A DNA stretch of 54,358 nt from CAYXAA01 sp964462985 (GTDB taxonomy: Bacteria; Pseudomonadota; Alphaproteobacteria; Rhizobiales; Stappiaceae). The DNA is taken from positions 1-54,358 of the forward strand of contig CAYXAA010000030.1 of the NCBI GenBank assembly GCA_964462985.1. Direction: 5' to 3'. This document shows, in pieces, positions 16,097 through 25,236 of this stretch; position 1 is the first letter of the stretch; the number at the start of each line of letters is the position of its first letter. The notes under the pieces are model-generated. The model was given only the letters and a program-made list of their open reading frames with translations. It did not search any database and was not told the DNA's origin. The translations under genes were made by a program, and so were the position numbers.

Positions 16097-18553
16097 ATGA
16101 AGTATCTGACGAATTCTTCGCTGCTTGCCGCCTGGATGCCGGCCCGGGTCCAGCCCGGGCGCTGGTCGCTGACGGTCGTCGTGAAGGGCAGCTACCGCAT
16201 CAAGCACGAGGCCGGGGCGGAGCCGCTGTCGCTCAAGGAGCGGCTGATGCCGATGGGCGACATCCGCAAGGACAAGGGCGGCCCGCTCGTTTATCCGAGC
16301 GACTTCGCGCCTTTCAAGCCCCGCGCCGACATCCTGCTCAAGGGAACGGCATCGGCGCCGGAGGGCAAACCGGTACCGGCGCTCAAGGTCGGCCTTCAGG
16401 TCGGCGACTGGGTCAAGGTGCTCGACGTCTTCGGTGACCGCTATTGGGTCGGCGAAGGTAAGGCCCATTTTTCCGATCCCGTTCCGTTCACCGAGGTGCC
16501 GCTTGGCTGGGAGAATGCCTTCGGCGGCCCGGATTACAAGATGAACCCGTTCGGCAAGGGGATCGAGGCGGCGGCAGACAGCAACGGCCGGATCTTCTAT
16601 CCGCTGCCGAACATTGTCGATCCGCACCATCCCATCCGCCACAGCGAGGACCGGCCGGCGCCGGCCGGCTTTGGGCCGATCGACATGACCTGGCCGCAGC
16701 GCCAGCCACGAACCGGGACCTACGACAGCGCCTGGCTCAAGGAGTACTGGCCGGGCTATCCGGCCGACTTCGACTGGACGTCATGCAACGCCGCGCCGGC
16801 CGACCAGCGGATCTCCGGCTATCTGAAGGGCGACGAGAGCATCGAGGCCATGCATCTCGATGCCGAGGTTCCGTACTTCCGGTCCACGCTGCCGGGTATC
16901 CGGCCGCGGGCGCTGCTGCGCGACATGGTTGCAGACGAGGCCGGACGGTATCCGAAGAACGCGGCCGGCACCTGTCGTGAGGTTCCGCTGCGGCTCGACA
17001 CGCTGTGGCTCGACATGGACGAGAAGGTGCTCGTCCTGGTATGGCGCGGCCTTGCCGAGGTCCGCAGCCGCGACTTCAAGGAAGTGTCGCATCTTTTTGT
17101 CGCCGAGGAGCCTTTGGCAAGCGAGCCGGCATCGACGGACAGCCACATCGCTGCATTCCAGGCGCTGCTGGAGGCGGAGCGGCGCAAGACGGCGCGGGCG
17201 GTGATTGCCGAGGAACGCAAGACGGCCGCGGCGGCTGCGCCCGAGCCTGCCGTTGCCGCGGCCGAACCCGGCGACGAGCAGCAACCGGAGCCGGATCCGA
17301 TGCCGCCGGAGCTTCGAGCGGAGATGGAGAAGCTCACGAAGGAAGGCCGGGAACAGCTTTCCAAGGCCGGGCTGCCGCCGGAGATCGTCGCCCTGTTCAA
17401 GCCCGAAGGCGACATGGAAGCGTTCTTGACCAAGGTCAACGAGCATCTCGGCATCACGCCCGAGAAGGCGGCCGAGGCGATGAAGACGGCGCAGGACAAG
17501 GTCAAGGCCGACTTCGTCAAGGCCGGCGTCGACCCGGCGCTGGTCGAGGAAATGTTCGCCGAGCCGGAGGCCGCCCCGGCTCCTTCGCCTGAGCCCGAGC
17601 CGGAGGAGCCGCCGCTCGACGGACGGCGCGTGGCGGCGGGCGTGGCCGCAGGCGAAAGTTTCGCGGATGCCGATCTGTCCGGGCTGGACTTCACCGGGCT
17701 CGATCTTACGGGCGGCGATTTCAAGAATGCGCTGTTCGACGGTGCGCGGCTCGACAAGGCAATCTTGCGGGGGGCCGATTTGTCCGGTGCGGTGCTTCAG
17801 GGTGTATCGGCTGCGGAAGCGGATTTTTCCGGTGCAACGGCAGCCGGCACGACATTCACGAAGGCAAGGCTCGCCGGGGCGCACTTCGTCAGAGCGGAGC
17901 TCAAGGGTGCCCGATTCGACCAGGCGGATGCATCTTCTGCGGCCTTTGCCGGTGCCGCCGCGGCCGGTACGACCTTCCGTCAGGCGCGTCTGACCGCGGC
18001 CGACTTCAGCGATGCCGTGCTCGACAAGACCGACCTTCAAGGTGCCGTGCTCGACAGTGCCCGTTTTCCCCGGGCATCCATGATCAAGGCAACGCTGGAC
18101 GATGCCGCCGGCGCGGCAGATTTCTCCGGGGCCGACATGACAGGCGTCCGTGCCGGACGCGGCGCGAATCTGCGCCGCTCGACGTTCCGGTCGGTCAAGG
18201 CCGAAAAGAGCTGCTTCATCGGCGCGGATCTGCGCGAATGCGACTTCGCCTACGCCGATCTCGCCCAGTCCAATTTCTCCGATGCGGTGCTCGCCGGCGC
18301 TCATCTCGAAGCGGCCGACCTGACCAAGGCCGACCTGACCCTGGCCCAGCTCGGCAAGGCGCGACTGGTGCTGGCGAATCTGTTCCAGGCTCGGCTGGAG
18401 CGGGCCGACCTGCGGCTAGCCGACCTGCGCGGCGCCAACTGCTTTCAGGCAGAATTCTGGGACGCCAGGGTTCTCGGCGCGGACTTTACCGGCGCCAACA
18501 TCAAGCGAACCAAGCTGGTGCATCCCGACTTCGACTTCGAGGGGGTTTCCTGA
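16097..18553 (+). CDS. DUF2169 adaptor fused to pentapeptide repeats
   Basis: 818 aa. Residues 1-310 match DUF2169 (MKYLTNSSLLAAWMPARVQP, VVVKGSYRI, PLGWENAFGGPDYKMNPFGKG), a domain known in Agrobacterium as a chaperone/adaptor linking an effector and PAAR to VgrG. Residues 360-515 are a charged Ala/Glu/Pro-rich linker with helices. From about 525 to the end there are continuous pentapeptide repeats of the A(D/N)LxG type (for example ADLSGLDFTGLDLTGGDFK), a right-handed quadrilateral beta-helix. ATG 16097 is chosen because DUF2169 starts there. The stop overlaps the next start in TGATG, implying translational coupling. It likely loads cargo on the upstream VgrG; the role of the beta-helix is unknown. 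Confidence 0.88.
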   Translation: MKYLTNSSLLAAWMPARVQPGRWSLTVVVKGSYRIKHEAGAEPLSLKERLMPMGDIRKDKGGPLVYPSDFAPFKPRADILLKGTASAPEGKPVPALKVGLQVGDWVKVLDVFGDRYWVGEGKAHFSDPVPFTEVPLGWENAFGGPDYKMNPFGKGIEAAADSNGRIFYPLPNIVDPHHPIRHSEDRPAPAGFGPIDMTWPQRQPRTGTYDSAWLKEYWPGYPADFDWTSCNAAPADQRISGYLKGDESIEAMHLDAEVPYFRSTLPGIRPRALLRDMVADEAGRYPKNAAGTCREVPLRLDTLWLDMDEKVLVLVWRGLAEVRSRDFKEVSHLFVAEEPLASEPASTDSHIAAFQALLEAERRKTARAVIAEERKTAAAAAPEPAVAAAEPGDEQQPEPDPMPPELRAEMEKLTKEGREQLSKAGLPPEIVALFKPEGDMEAFLTKVNEHLGITPEKAAEAMKTAQDKVKADFVKAGVDPALVEEMFAEPEAAPAPSPEPEPEEPPLDGRRVAAGVAAGESFADADLSGLDFTGLDLTGGDFKNALFDGARLDKAILRGADLSGAVLQGVSAAEADFSGATAAGTTFTKARLAGAHFVRAELKGARFDQADASSAAFAGAAAAGTTFRQARLTAADFSDAVLDKTDLQGAVLDSARFPRASMIKATLDDAAGAADFSGADMTGVRAGRGANLRRSTFRSVKAEKSCFIGADLRECDFAYADLAQSNFSDAVLAGAHLEAADLTKADLTLAQLGKARLVLANLFQARLERADLRLADLRGANCFQAEFWDARVLGADFTGANIKRTKLVHPDFDFEGVS

Positions 18554-20628
18554 TGGACGCGCGGGAAATCGAAACCGTCCTTGCCGCCGTCCGGGCTGGG
18601 GACAAGGTTGAAACGCCCTTGTTCCAGCAGGCGGATCTGACGGGACGTGACCTTTCGGGCCTCACCTTCAATGGCTTCATGTTTCTCGAGGCAGACCTGT
18701 CGCGCGCACAGTTGAAGGGCGTGGTTTTCGAGCAGTGCATTTTCCAGCGCTGCCGCTTCGAGAAGGCCGATCTCGGCGGCGCCCGGTTCGACACCTGCAT
18801 GATCCAGGGCATGCCGGTCGAGGCCTTCGAATCGCAAACGGAGGCGGTGGCCGAGGGGCCTTATGACCGAGCGCTGTCACAACTTCTGGCAGGTTTGCCG
18901 AAGGAGTTCAGCACCGCGCCGACTGTGTGCGATATGGTCCTTGCAGGCGCCGACCTGACCGGTTGCGCCTTTAAGTCCTGCGAGATCGCGTTTGCGGATT
19001 TCACCGGGGCAAATCTTGTTCGAGCCACGCTTGAAGCCGTCGGGCTCCGGGACGTCCGGCTCGGCGGTGTCGAGGCAGGCGACAGCAGCTGGACGGATTG
19101 CCGGGTGGAGCATTGCGACCTTGACGGTACCCGGCTGCGCGAGGCGATCTTCCGCCGCCACCAGTTCCGCGACACCAGGCTGCGGATGGCGGACCTTTCC
19201 GCCGCCCGGCTCGACAGCGTCACCTTCACGCGCTGTGCCATTGACGGAATGCGGATCGACGAGGCGGAGCTGAAAGGCGTCAGCTTCGCCGCAACGACGC
19301 CCAACCGGCTCGATCTGTCGACCTGCCGCACGGAACATCTGTCGGCGGCCGGATTCGATCTGTCGGCTTCCGGTCGGCTCTCTGGCGATCATACCAAGGG
19401 CAATCTGTCGGGCTGCAATCTCACAGGCATCGACTTCGGCGGCGCCACTCTCGCCGGGCTGTCGTTCAAGGGTTGCGACCTCACCGGCGCACGGTTTTCC
19501 GGCGTCGACCTCAGCGGCTGCGACTTCTCCGACGCGATCCTCGTGCGGGCCGACTTCCGGCAGGCAACGCTGGCCAAGGCCGACCTCGAGGAGCTCGATC
19601 TCAACGGCTGCTGCTTTGACGGCGCCGTGCTCAGGGGCGCGGCGCTGGCAAGGGCATGGCTTCAGGACGTGTCGCTGCGGGAAGCGGACCTTTCCGGGGC
19701 AGACCTTACCGAGGCAGTCCTGCCCCTGGCCGACCTTTCCGGCGCCAACCTTACCGGCGCCACTCTCGACCGCAGCGACCTGCGCCGCGCGCGATTGCTC
19801 GAAGCGAAGCTGGACGGGGTGCGGGCAAGCGACGCCTCTGCCGCCGGTGCCGACTTCTCGCGTTCCAAGGTGGCCTCGGCGAGCTTCGCCGGCTCGGATC
19901 TCAGCCAAGCACGGTTCATAAGCGCCGAGCTCTCCGCGATACGGCTGTCCGGTGCCAAGCTGGCAGGAACCCGTTTCGATCAGGCCGTCATCACCAAGTC
20001 GTCGCTCGACGGAATTGACCTGTCGTCGGCGACCCTGACCGGAGCGTCGCTGGCCTCCTGCAGCTTCAAGGGCACTTCGCTCAAGGGCCATGATTTTTCA
20101 GGGACGGCGTTCAAAAAGGCCAATTTCTCGGAGGCAGACCTGTCCGATTGCGTGTTCGACCGTGCGGAGCTCACCGCCTGCAATTTCGGCCAGGCTCGCA
20201 TTCACAATGCTTCGTTCGTGCGGGCACAGGCGGCCGGCTGCAATTTTACCGGCGCCGTCCTCGAGCATGTCAACATGGTTCGGGGCGTGTTCCGGCAAAG
20301 CCTGTTTCTGGAAGCCAAGGTCAGGCTGTGCGACTTCCGTGAGGCCGATCTGGAGAAGGCGGTATTTCAGAAGGCGGAAGTCGAGAACTGCCGCTTTGCG
20401 GCCGCAAATGTTTCTGCCGCAGATTTTTCCGGTGCATTGCTCGATCAGGTCAACTTCACCAATGCGTCAGCCGATCTGGCGAGCGTGCATGCAGCAAGGC
20501 AGCGCGAGGCGCTGTGGATCGGTGCCAGCACGAAGAACCTGCGCAAGACGGACCAGGAACTGCTTGAGGCGGAGCGCTGGCGTCCGCCACGGCCAACTGC
20601 AGTCGCAAACGAAGAGGGCGCACGATGA
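18553..20628 (+). CDS. Large pentapeptide-repeat protein of the T6SS cargo module
   Basis: 691 aa made almost wholly of pentapeptide repeats from residue 25 to about 660. They have central Leu/Phe and flanking Ala/Asp/Gly (ADLTGRDLSGLTFNGFMF, CDFSDAILVRADF). Several turns carry Cys at the i-2 position. A short break near residues 75-110 (MPVEAFESQTEAVAEGPYD) divides a small N-terminal block from the main helix. No signal peptide or membrane helix is seen. The start ATG overlaps the stop of the DUF2169 gene by one base. Related modules beside vgrG occur in other bacteria, but whether such proteins are cargo, scaffolds or protective is not settled. Confidence 0.85.
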   Translation: MDAREIETVLAAVRAGDKVETPLFQQADLTGRDLSGLTFNGFMFLEADLSRAQLKGVVFEQCIFQRCRFEKADLGGARFDTCMIQGMPVEAFESQTEAVAEGPYDRALSQLLAGLPKEFSTAPTVCDMVLAGADLTGCAFKSCEIAFADFTGANLVRATLEAVGLRDVRLGGVEAGDSSWTDCRVEHCDLDGTRLREAIFRRHQFRDTRLRMADLSAARLDSVTFTRCAIDGMRIDEAELKGVSFAATTPNRLDLSTCRTEHLSAAGFDLSASGRLSGDHTKGNLSGCNLTGIDFGGATLAGLSFKGCDLTGARFSGVDLSGCDFSDAILVRADFRQATLAKADLEELDLNGCCFDGAVLRGAALARAWLQDVSLREADLSGADLTEAVLPLADLSGANLTGATLDRSDLRRARLLEAKLDGVRASDASAAGADFSRSKVASASFAGSDLSQARFISAELSAIRLSGAKLAGTRFDQAVITKSSLDGIDLSSATLTGASLASCSFKGTSLKGHDFSGTAFKKANFSEADLSDCVFDRAELTACNFGQARIHNASFVRAQAAGCNFTGAVLEHVNMVRGVFRQSLFLEAKVRLCDFREADLEKAVFQKAEVENCRFAAANVSAADFSGALLDQVNFTNASADLASVHAARQREALWIGASTKNLRKTDQELLEAERWRPPRPTAVANEEGAR

Positions 20629-21416
20629 AGACCTTGGCCTCAAGGCCCGCCGCGGCGTTCGCGGCGGCGGCCACCGATGGCGGGACGATCCGCGCCCGGG
20701 TGCTACTCGTCTTCGACGACGGAACGGCGGATGTGGAGGTCGGTGACGACCGTCTGCATGTGACGCTGACGCAGGCGACGCAGGCTGTCAGACCAACAGA
20801 CGACGTTCTGGTGCTCACCGCGTCGGACGGAGCCGCGTTTGCGGTGGCGGCGCTGACGCTGCGGCCCGAGCCGAACGAGCTCCGCCTCGCCGGCGGTGCA
20901 GTCTGCCGCAAGACGACGGGTCCGGAGGGAGAACGCCTTGCGCTCTCCGACCGCTCCGGCCGTGTAATCGCCGAATATGACGGTGACGCCGACCGGCTGA
21001 TCCTGCACGCCGGCACCGGCGATCTGCTGCTGGCCGCGCCGGCCGGCAGGGTCGACATCGTTGCCGGTGCCGGGCTCGGCCTGACCAGTGCCCGGGAAGT
21101 CAGCGTTGATGCGCCGGCGCTCCGGACCAGCGTTTCGACCGCCGTTTTCGAGGCCGGTGAGGTCACCGCCCGCGCCCGCAGTTTCTCGGGAACGGTCGCG
21201 CAGGTCAGATCCAGGGTCGACAAGCTGGTGCAGACGGTCGGCCGGATGATCTTGCGATCCGACAGCCTGTTCCAGACCGTTGAAGGGACTGCCGACTACC
21301 GGGCCGGCACGGTGCGTACCGTCGTCGCCGAGGGCTTCGATGTCCATGCCGACCATGTCACGGTTGCCGCCGATGACGACGTTAAGGTCGTCGGCGAGCG
21401 GATCCACCTCGGATAG
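20625..21416 (+). CDS. DUF3540 protein of the T6SS cargo module
   Basis: 263 aa, overlapping the pentapeptide gene by ATGA, so translation is coupled. The N-terminal third has an OB-like pattern (GTIRARVLLVFDDGTADVEVGDDRL). The C-terminal half has regular short beta-strand repeats (LTSAREVSVDAPALRTSVSTAVFEAGEVTA) resembling the needle segment of VgrG. This layout and its place between pentapeptide/DUF2169 and DUF4150 genes match DUF3540. It is probably a spike-assembly or loading factor; there is no enzymatic motif. Confidence 0.82.
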   Translation: MKTLASRPAAAFAAAATDGGTIRARVLLVFDDGTADVEVGDDRLHVTLTQATQAVRPTDDVLVLTASDGAAFAVAALTLRPEPNELRLAGGAVCRKTTGPEGERLALSDRSGRVIAEYDGDADRLILHAGTGDLLLAAPAGRVDIVAGAGLGLTSAREVSVDAPALRTSVSTAVFEAGEVTARARSFSGTVAQVRSRVDKLVQTVGRMILRSDSLFQTVEGTADYRAGTVRTVVAEGFDVHADHVTVAADDDVKVVGERIHLG

Positions 21417-21426
21417 GAGAAAAGAC

Positions 21427-21840
21427 GTGCCGTTTCCTGCCTCCACCTTGGGCGAAGGCCAGTCGCTGGCAACGCCCGACACCTGCAACGTCATCACGCC
21501 CGGCGGGCCGGTGCCGACACCGTTTCCCAACATAGCGATGATGGCACAAGCCAACCCGGGCACCTGTGCCCAGACGGTGCTGATCGACTCGATGCCGGCC
21601 TGCAACCTTTCGACCGAGATCCTGATGACCTCCGGTGATGAGGCCGGTACCGGGCTCGGGGTTGTCTCCGGCATGATCATCGGGCCGGCCCGGTACACGC
21701 TCGGAAGCATGACTGTGATGGTGGGCGGTCAGCCAGCCGTCTACCAGACCTCGACGATGGGCCACAACGGCATGAATGCCAATGCACCGCTTGGCTGCCA
21801 GACGGTCCCGTCGCAGGTCATGGTTCTGGTCGGGCCGTAA
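21427..21840 (+). CDS. DUF4150 / PAAR-like spike-tip protein
   Basis: 137 aa from GTG 21427, with AGGAG well placed upstream. Family signs are the N-terminal CNVITPGGPVPTPFPNIA, the segment VLIDSMPACNLSTEIL, and DEAGTGLGVVSGMIIGPARYTLGS followed by VMVGGQPAVYQTS. DUF4150 proteins are treated as PAAR-like caps on the VgrG trimer. The cone would form from repeated beta-hairpins, with Cys and His residues (C19, C47, C59, H112, C123) perhaps binding metal. It is encoded 10 nt after the DUF3540 stop and 11 nt before the transglutaminase-like gene. The frame continues upstream to 21280, but only within the DUF3540 gene. Confidence 0.88.
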   Translation: MPFPASTLGEGQSLATPDTCNVITPGGPVPTPFPNIAMMAQANPGTCAQTVLIDSMPACNLSTEILMTSGDEAGTGLGVVSGMIIGPARYTLGSMTVMVGGQPAVYQTSTMGHNGMNANAPLGCQTVPSQVMVLVGP

Positions 21841-21851
21841 CCGGTTTTGTC

Positions 21852-22703
21852 ATGCGTTACGAAGTCGTCCATTCGGTCCGCTACAGCTTCGCCGAAGGGG
21901 CACAGGACGCGGTGATGGCGGCGATCGTACAACCGGCCGACTGGATTCAGCCTGGACGCCGGGACGGCAGCATTCTCGTTCGCCCTGCGCCGATCATGAC
22001 AGAGGCGGCGGACGATCCATTCGGCAATGCCCGGACGAGCATACGCTGGGGTGGGCCGATCGCATCGGCCCAGATCCAGATGGTCAATGTCGTGGATCTG
22101 GATGGGTCCGGTCGCGGTGCGTGGGAACCGGCGGCAGATCCGTTTGCCGATCCGCATGCCGAGCAGCAGCTGCTCGGGCCGACACGGCTGGTCCCGGCGG
22201 ATCCGAAGTTTGTCGAGATCGCGTCCCGACTCGATATCGCGTCGGGGTCGGCGGAGGCGGCTGCGGACCGGGTCAGCGCCTGGCTTGCCGAGACGCTGGC
22301 CTATCGGCCCGGTGCGACCCGCTATGATACGACGGCGAGCCAAGCGCTCGAAATCGGAGCCGGAGTCTGCCAGGATTTCGCCCACGTCGCCCTCGCCGTG
22401 CTCCGGGCCGCCGGGCGTCCGGCCGCCTACGTCAGCGGCTACCTGTTTTCCCCCGAGCGTTCCCGGCCGGCCGGGCCGGGTGCGCGGACGGAATGGCAGA
22501 AGGCGACACATGCTTGGTGCGCGCTGCACGTGGGTGGCGGGTCGTGGCATGTTTTCGACCCGCTCGTCGCGGGATCGTCGCCGTCCATCCATCTGGCGAT
22601 GGCGTTCGGACGGGACTTCGACGATGTGGTGCCGGTCCGGCTGTCGGCGCAAGCGGTGCCGGCGAATCCGACGACCGAGGTTGCGATCACTTGCCAGGGC
22701 TGA
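21852..22703 (+). CDS. Transglutaminase-like cysteine protease-fold protein, possible T6SS cargo
   Basis: 283 aa. It begins with the Bact_transglu_N pattern (MRYEVVHSVRYSFAEG) and has a transglutaminase core with a complete Cys-His-Asp triad: C173 in EIGAGVCQDFAH, H220 in ATHAWCALHV and D236 in WHVFDPL. Such enzymes cleave or cross-link peptide amide bonds. No signal peptide is seen. It is the last gene of the vgrG cargo module, 11 nt after the PAAR-like gene and 148 nt before tssA. It could be an effector, a processing enzyme, or unrelated housekeeping captured by the operon; common relatives sit in non-T6SS operons too. No small immunity-like gene follows. Confidence 0.85.
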   Translation: MRYEVVHSVRYSFAEGAQDAVMAAIVQPADWIQPGRRDGSILVRPAPIMTEAADDPFGNARTSIRWGGPIASAQIQMVNVVDLDGSGRGAWEPAADPFADPHAEQQLLGPTRLVPADPKFVEIASRLDIASGSAEAAADRVSAWLAETLAYRPGATRYDTTASQALEIGAGVCQDFAHVALAVLRAAGRPAAYVSGYLFSPERSRPAGPGARTEWQKATHAWCALHVGGGSWHVFDPLVAGSSPSIHLAMAFGRDFDDVVPVRLSAQAVPANPTTEVAITCQG

Positions 22704-22851
22704 AGTCGGTCGGAGCTCGGAGAGGCAAGAAGGGCGCGGCAGCGGCCTTTCGGGAAGCGTATACGTTCGTTTTATATTTCCTGCGTAGAACTGCTGATCG
22801 TGTGGCCAGGGGGAGCGAGTCGCACGGCGAAACGCCGAACGGGGACGGAGC

Positions 22852-24552
22852 TTGGACGACGCACTCGATACCGGAACGACTGAAGCCCAAGGGCGCGTCG
22901 CGCTCGGCAGCTTGCCGGTGTCGGCGGCGCAGCCCGAAGGGTCCGATATCCGCAATGACGACGACTTCGATGCGCTGCAGACCGAAGTCCGCAGGATGGA
23001 AACGGAAGGCCCGAATTCCGTCGACTGGAAGTCGGTATGCCAGCAGGCGGAAACCATCATCAGCTCCCGGTCGAAGGATCTCCTGGTCGCGAGCTGGCTG
23101 ACCTTTGCGCTGTTCAAGGCAGAGGGTTACCGGGGACTTGCCGACGGCCTCGGGATCATCGACGGTATGATCCACACGTTCTGGGACACGATGTTCCCGC
23201 CGAAGGCGCGCGAGCGCGGCCGGGTCAATGCGATCGACTGGCTGGCCGAGCGGACATCCGCAGTGATCGAGGCCGAGCCGCCAGAGACGGGTGACGATGC
23301 GGCGGTGGCCGCCGCCTATGACCGCGTACTCAGCATTGACGACGCCCTGTCCGCTCGTCTGGTGAAGGAGCAGGCGGCGCTCGGAACACTGGTGCGGGCA
23401 CTGCGGGGGCCGGCGAAAGATGCCAAGGCGCGCGCCGAGGCGGCTGGCGCGACACAGGCCCAGGCCGAATCGGTTTCAGCCGCACCGCCAGCCGATGCCC
23501 AGCCGGCCGCCGGGCAGGCGGCCCCGGTCGACCAATCGGCCCCGGAAGCACCCCCGCCCGCACCGCCGGCGCCGGCTGCCGCTGCACCACCATCGCCGCG
23601 ACCTCAGGCTGCGGCGAGCGTCACCGTCGCCGCGCCGCCTCCGATGTCGGACGACCTGTCGGCATCGATTGCGCAGTTCGAATCCGGGCTCCGTCAGCTC
23701 GCCGACGCCATTCGCGCCCAGAACCCCGCCGATTTTCGCGCCTATCTCTACGCCCGTGTTGCCGGCTGGGGCAGCATCCTCCAGCCACCCGAGTCCTCCG
23801 GTGGCAAGACCCTGTTGCCGCCGTTGTCGCACCAGCAGCGCGAGATCATCTCCGGTCTCGTCACTGGCGGCCGCCCGGAAGATTTGCTGGAGGCCGCCGA
23901 AGGCGCCTTCGCAATGTCGCCGTTCTGGTTCGACATGCAGCGCATCGTGGCGACAACGCTCGAGGCGCTAGGGCCGGCCTATGCAGACGCCGCCGCCGTG
24001 GTCGTGAACGAAACGCGGGTGTTCCTGACGCGGCTGCCATCCTTGACCGATCTGTCGTTTCACGACGGCACGCCTTTCGCGGACGGCGAGACGCGGAGCT
24101 GGATCAGCCGGACGGTCCTGGCCGCCGGCGGCGGTGCCGGCGGCGCAGTGGATGAGGGCGCCGCCGAGGCGCTGGATGCAGCGCGGCGCCTGGCAACACA
24201 GGGCAAGCTCAAGGAAGCGCTTAGTCAGTTGACGGAAGGTGCGCGCACCGCACCGACCGGACGCGAACAGTTCCTGTGGCAACTTGCCCAGGCAGAACTC
24301 TGTGTCGAACGGAAGGAGATCCACGTCGCCTTCGCCCTGCTGGATCATCTCGACCATCTGGTCGACCTGCACGGGCTGGACGACTGGGATCCGGCCGTCA
24401 GCGCAAGAGTGGCGGAGCTGCGCTTGCGCGGCCTGCAGACGGCAGAGGCCCGTCAGATGCTGGGTGACACCGGCGTCCAGGAAGTCGCTTTGACCGCGCG
24501 CCGGCGGCTCGCGCGGGTCGATATCGCTGCCGCAACGAATTTTGCACCATGA
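22852..24552 (+). CDS. tssA: T6SS baseplate/sheath-priming protein TssA (ImpA-type)
   Basis: 566 aa from TTG 22852, preceded by GGACGGAG. The N-terminal ImpA domain (about 25-160) includes GSDIRNDDDFDALQTEV and LLVASWLTFALFKAEGYRGLADGLGIIDGMIHTFW. A Pro/Ala-rich linker follows (205-260), then a helical C-terminal half with TPR-like character. TssA organises baseplate docking and primes tail polymerisation. The 148-nt upstream gap contains an AT-rich pocket (22760-22780) in otherwise GC-rich DNA that could hold a promoter, but no clean -35/-10 or -24/-12 pair was found. Confidence 0.9.
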   Translation: MDDALDTGTTEAQGRVALGSLPVSAAQPEGSDIRNDDDFDALQTEVRRMETEGPNSVDWKSVCQQAETIISSRSKDLLVASWLTFALFKAEGYRGLADGLGIIDGMIHTFWDTMFPPKARERGRVNAIDWLAERTSAVIEAEPPETGDDAAVAAAYDRVLSIDDALSARLVKEQAALGTLVRALRGPAKDAKARAEAAGATQAQAESVSAAPPADAQPAAGQAAPVDQSAPEAPPPAPPAPAAAAPPSPRPQAAASVTVAAPPPMSDDLSASIAQFESGLRQLADAIRAQNPADFRAYLYARVAGWGSILQPPESSGGKTLLPPLSHQQREIISGLVTGGRPEDLLEAAEGAFAMSPFWFDMQRIVATTLEALGPAYADAAAVVVNETRVFLTRLPSLTDLSFHDGTPFADGETRSWISRTVLAAGGGAGGAVDEGAAEALDAARRLATQGKLKEALSQLTEGARTAPTGREQFLWQLAQAELCVERKEIHVAFALLDHLDHLVDLHGLDDWDPAVSARVAELRLRGLQTAEARQMLGDTGVQEVALTARRRLARVDIAAATNFAP

Positions 24553-24567
24553 ACGCGAGTTCGCGTT
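24552..24567 (+). other. Short hairpin between tssA and tssB
   Basis: A 7-bp inverted repeat AACGCGA / TCGCGTT with a 2-nt centre starts at the last base of tssA and is followed by ATTGTTGAG. There is no real T-run, so it is more likely an mRNA processing or stability element than a terminator. It divides tssA from the highly expressed sheath genes. Confidence 0.3.
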
Positions 24568-24605
24568 ATTGTTGAGTTATCAGGCGAGATCGGGGGATCC
24601 CAATC

Positions 24606-25112
24606 ATGGCTAAAGAATCTTCAGTCGCACCCAAAGAGCGCGTTAACATTCGCTACAAGCCGGCCACCGGTAATGCCAAGGAAGAGGTCGAGCTTCCGCT
24701 GAAACTTCTGATGCTTGGCGACTACACATTGCGACCGGACGACACGCCGATCGAGGATCGCCGTCTGATCGACGTCAACAAGGACAACTTCAACGAGGTC
24801 ATGAAAAGCCACGAGCTCTCGCTCGACCTTTCCGTGCCGAACAAGCTGTCCGACGCCGACGGCGAGTCAATGGGCGTCAACCTAAAGTTTGAGACGCTGA
24901 AGGATTTCGAGCCGGAGGCGATCAGCCGCCAAGTCCCGGAATTGCGTTCTCTCCTCGAGCTCCGCGAGGCGCTTGTGGCGCTGAAGGGGCCGCTCGGGAA
25001 TGTGCCGGCGTTCCGTAAGGCGATCCAGAGCATGCTCGATGACAGCGAGGCCCGCGACAAGCTGATCGCCGAGATCACCAAGGTGTCGGATCCTTCCGAA
25101 AAGAGCGAGTAA
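24606..25112 (+). CDS. tssB: T6SS sheath small subunit TssB (VipA)
   Basis: 168 aa. The family's LPLKLLMLGDYTLRPDDTPIEDRRLIDVNKDNFNEVM is followed by LKFETLKDFEPEAISRQVPELRSLLELREALVALKGPLG, the conserved TssB core and helix. TssB pairs with TssC to build the contractile sheath in the cytoplasm. The start is ATG 24606, with GGGGGA upstream. It is followed after 124 nt by tssC. Confidence 0.96.
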   Translation: MAKESSVAPKERVNIRYKPATGNAKEEVELPLKLLMLGDYTLRPDDTPIEDRRLIDVNKDNFNEVMKSHELSLDLSVPNKLSDADGESMGVNLKFETLKDFEPEAISRQVPELRSLLELREALVALKGPLGNVPAFRKAIQSMLDDSEARDKLIAEITKVSDPSEKSE

Positions 25113-25236
25113 CCGAGAGTGTGACCGGCATCCGGCGTTCGGCGCGAACGCGGACAGGATGCTCCAGAAATTTGGAATCGATCAGCGTTCTGCATCAGGT
25201 GATTGAGTGCAGGTTGATCTAGAGAGCGAGACCGAA

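Noticed and set aside
17660..20600. Periodic DNA pattern with about 15-base spacing across the pentapeptide genes
   Set aside because: It reflects the five-residue protein repeat, not a DNA repeat, minisatellite or CRISPR array; the copies differ at most codons.
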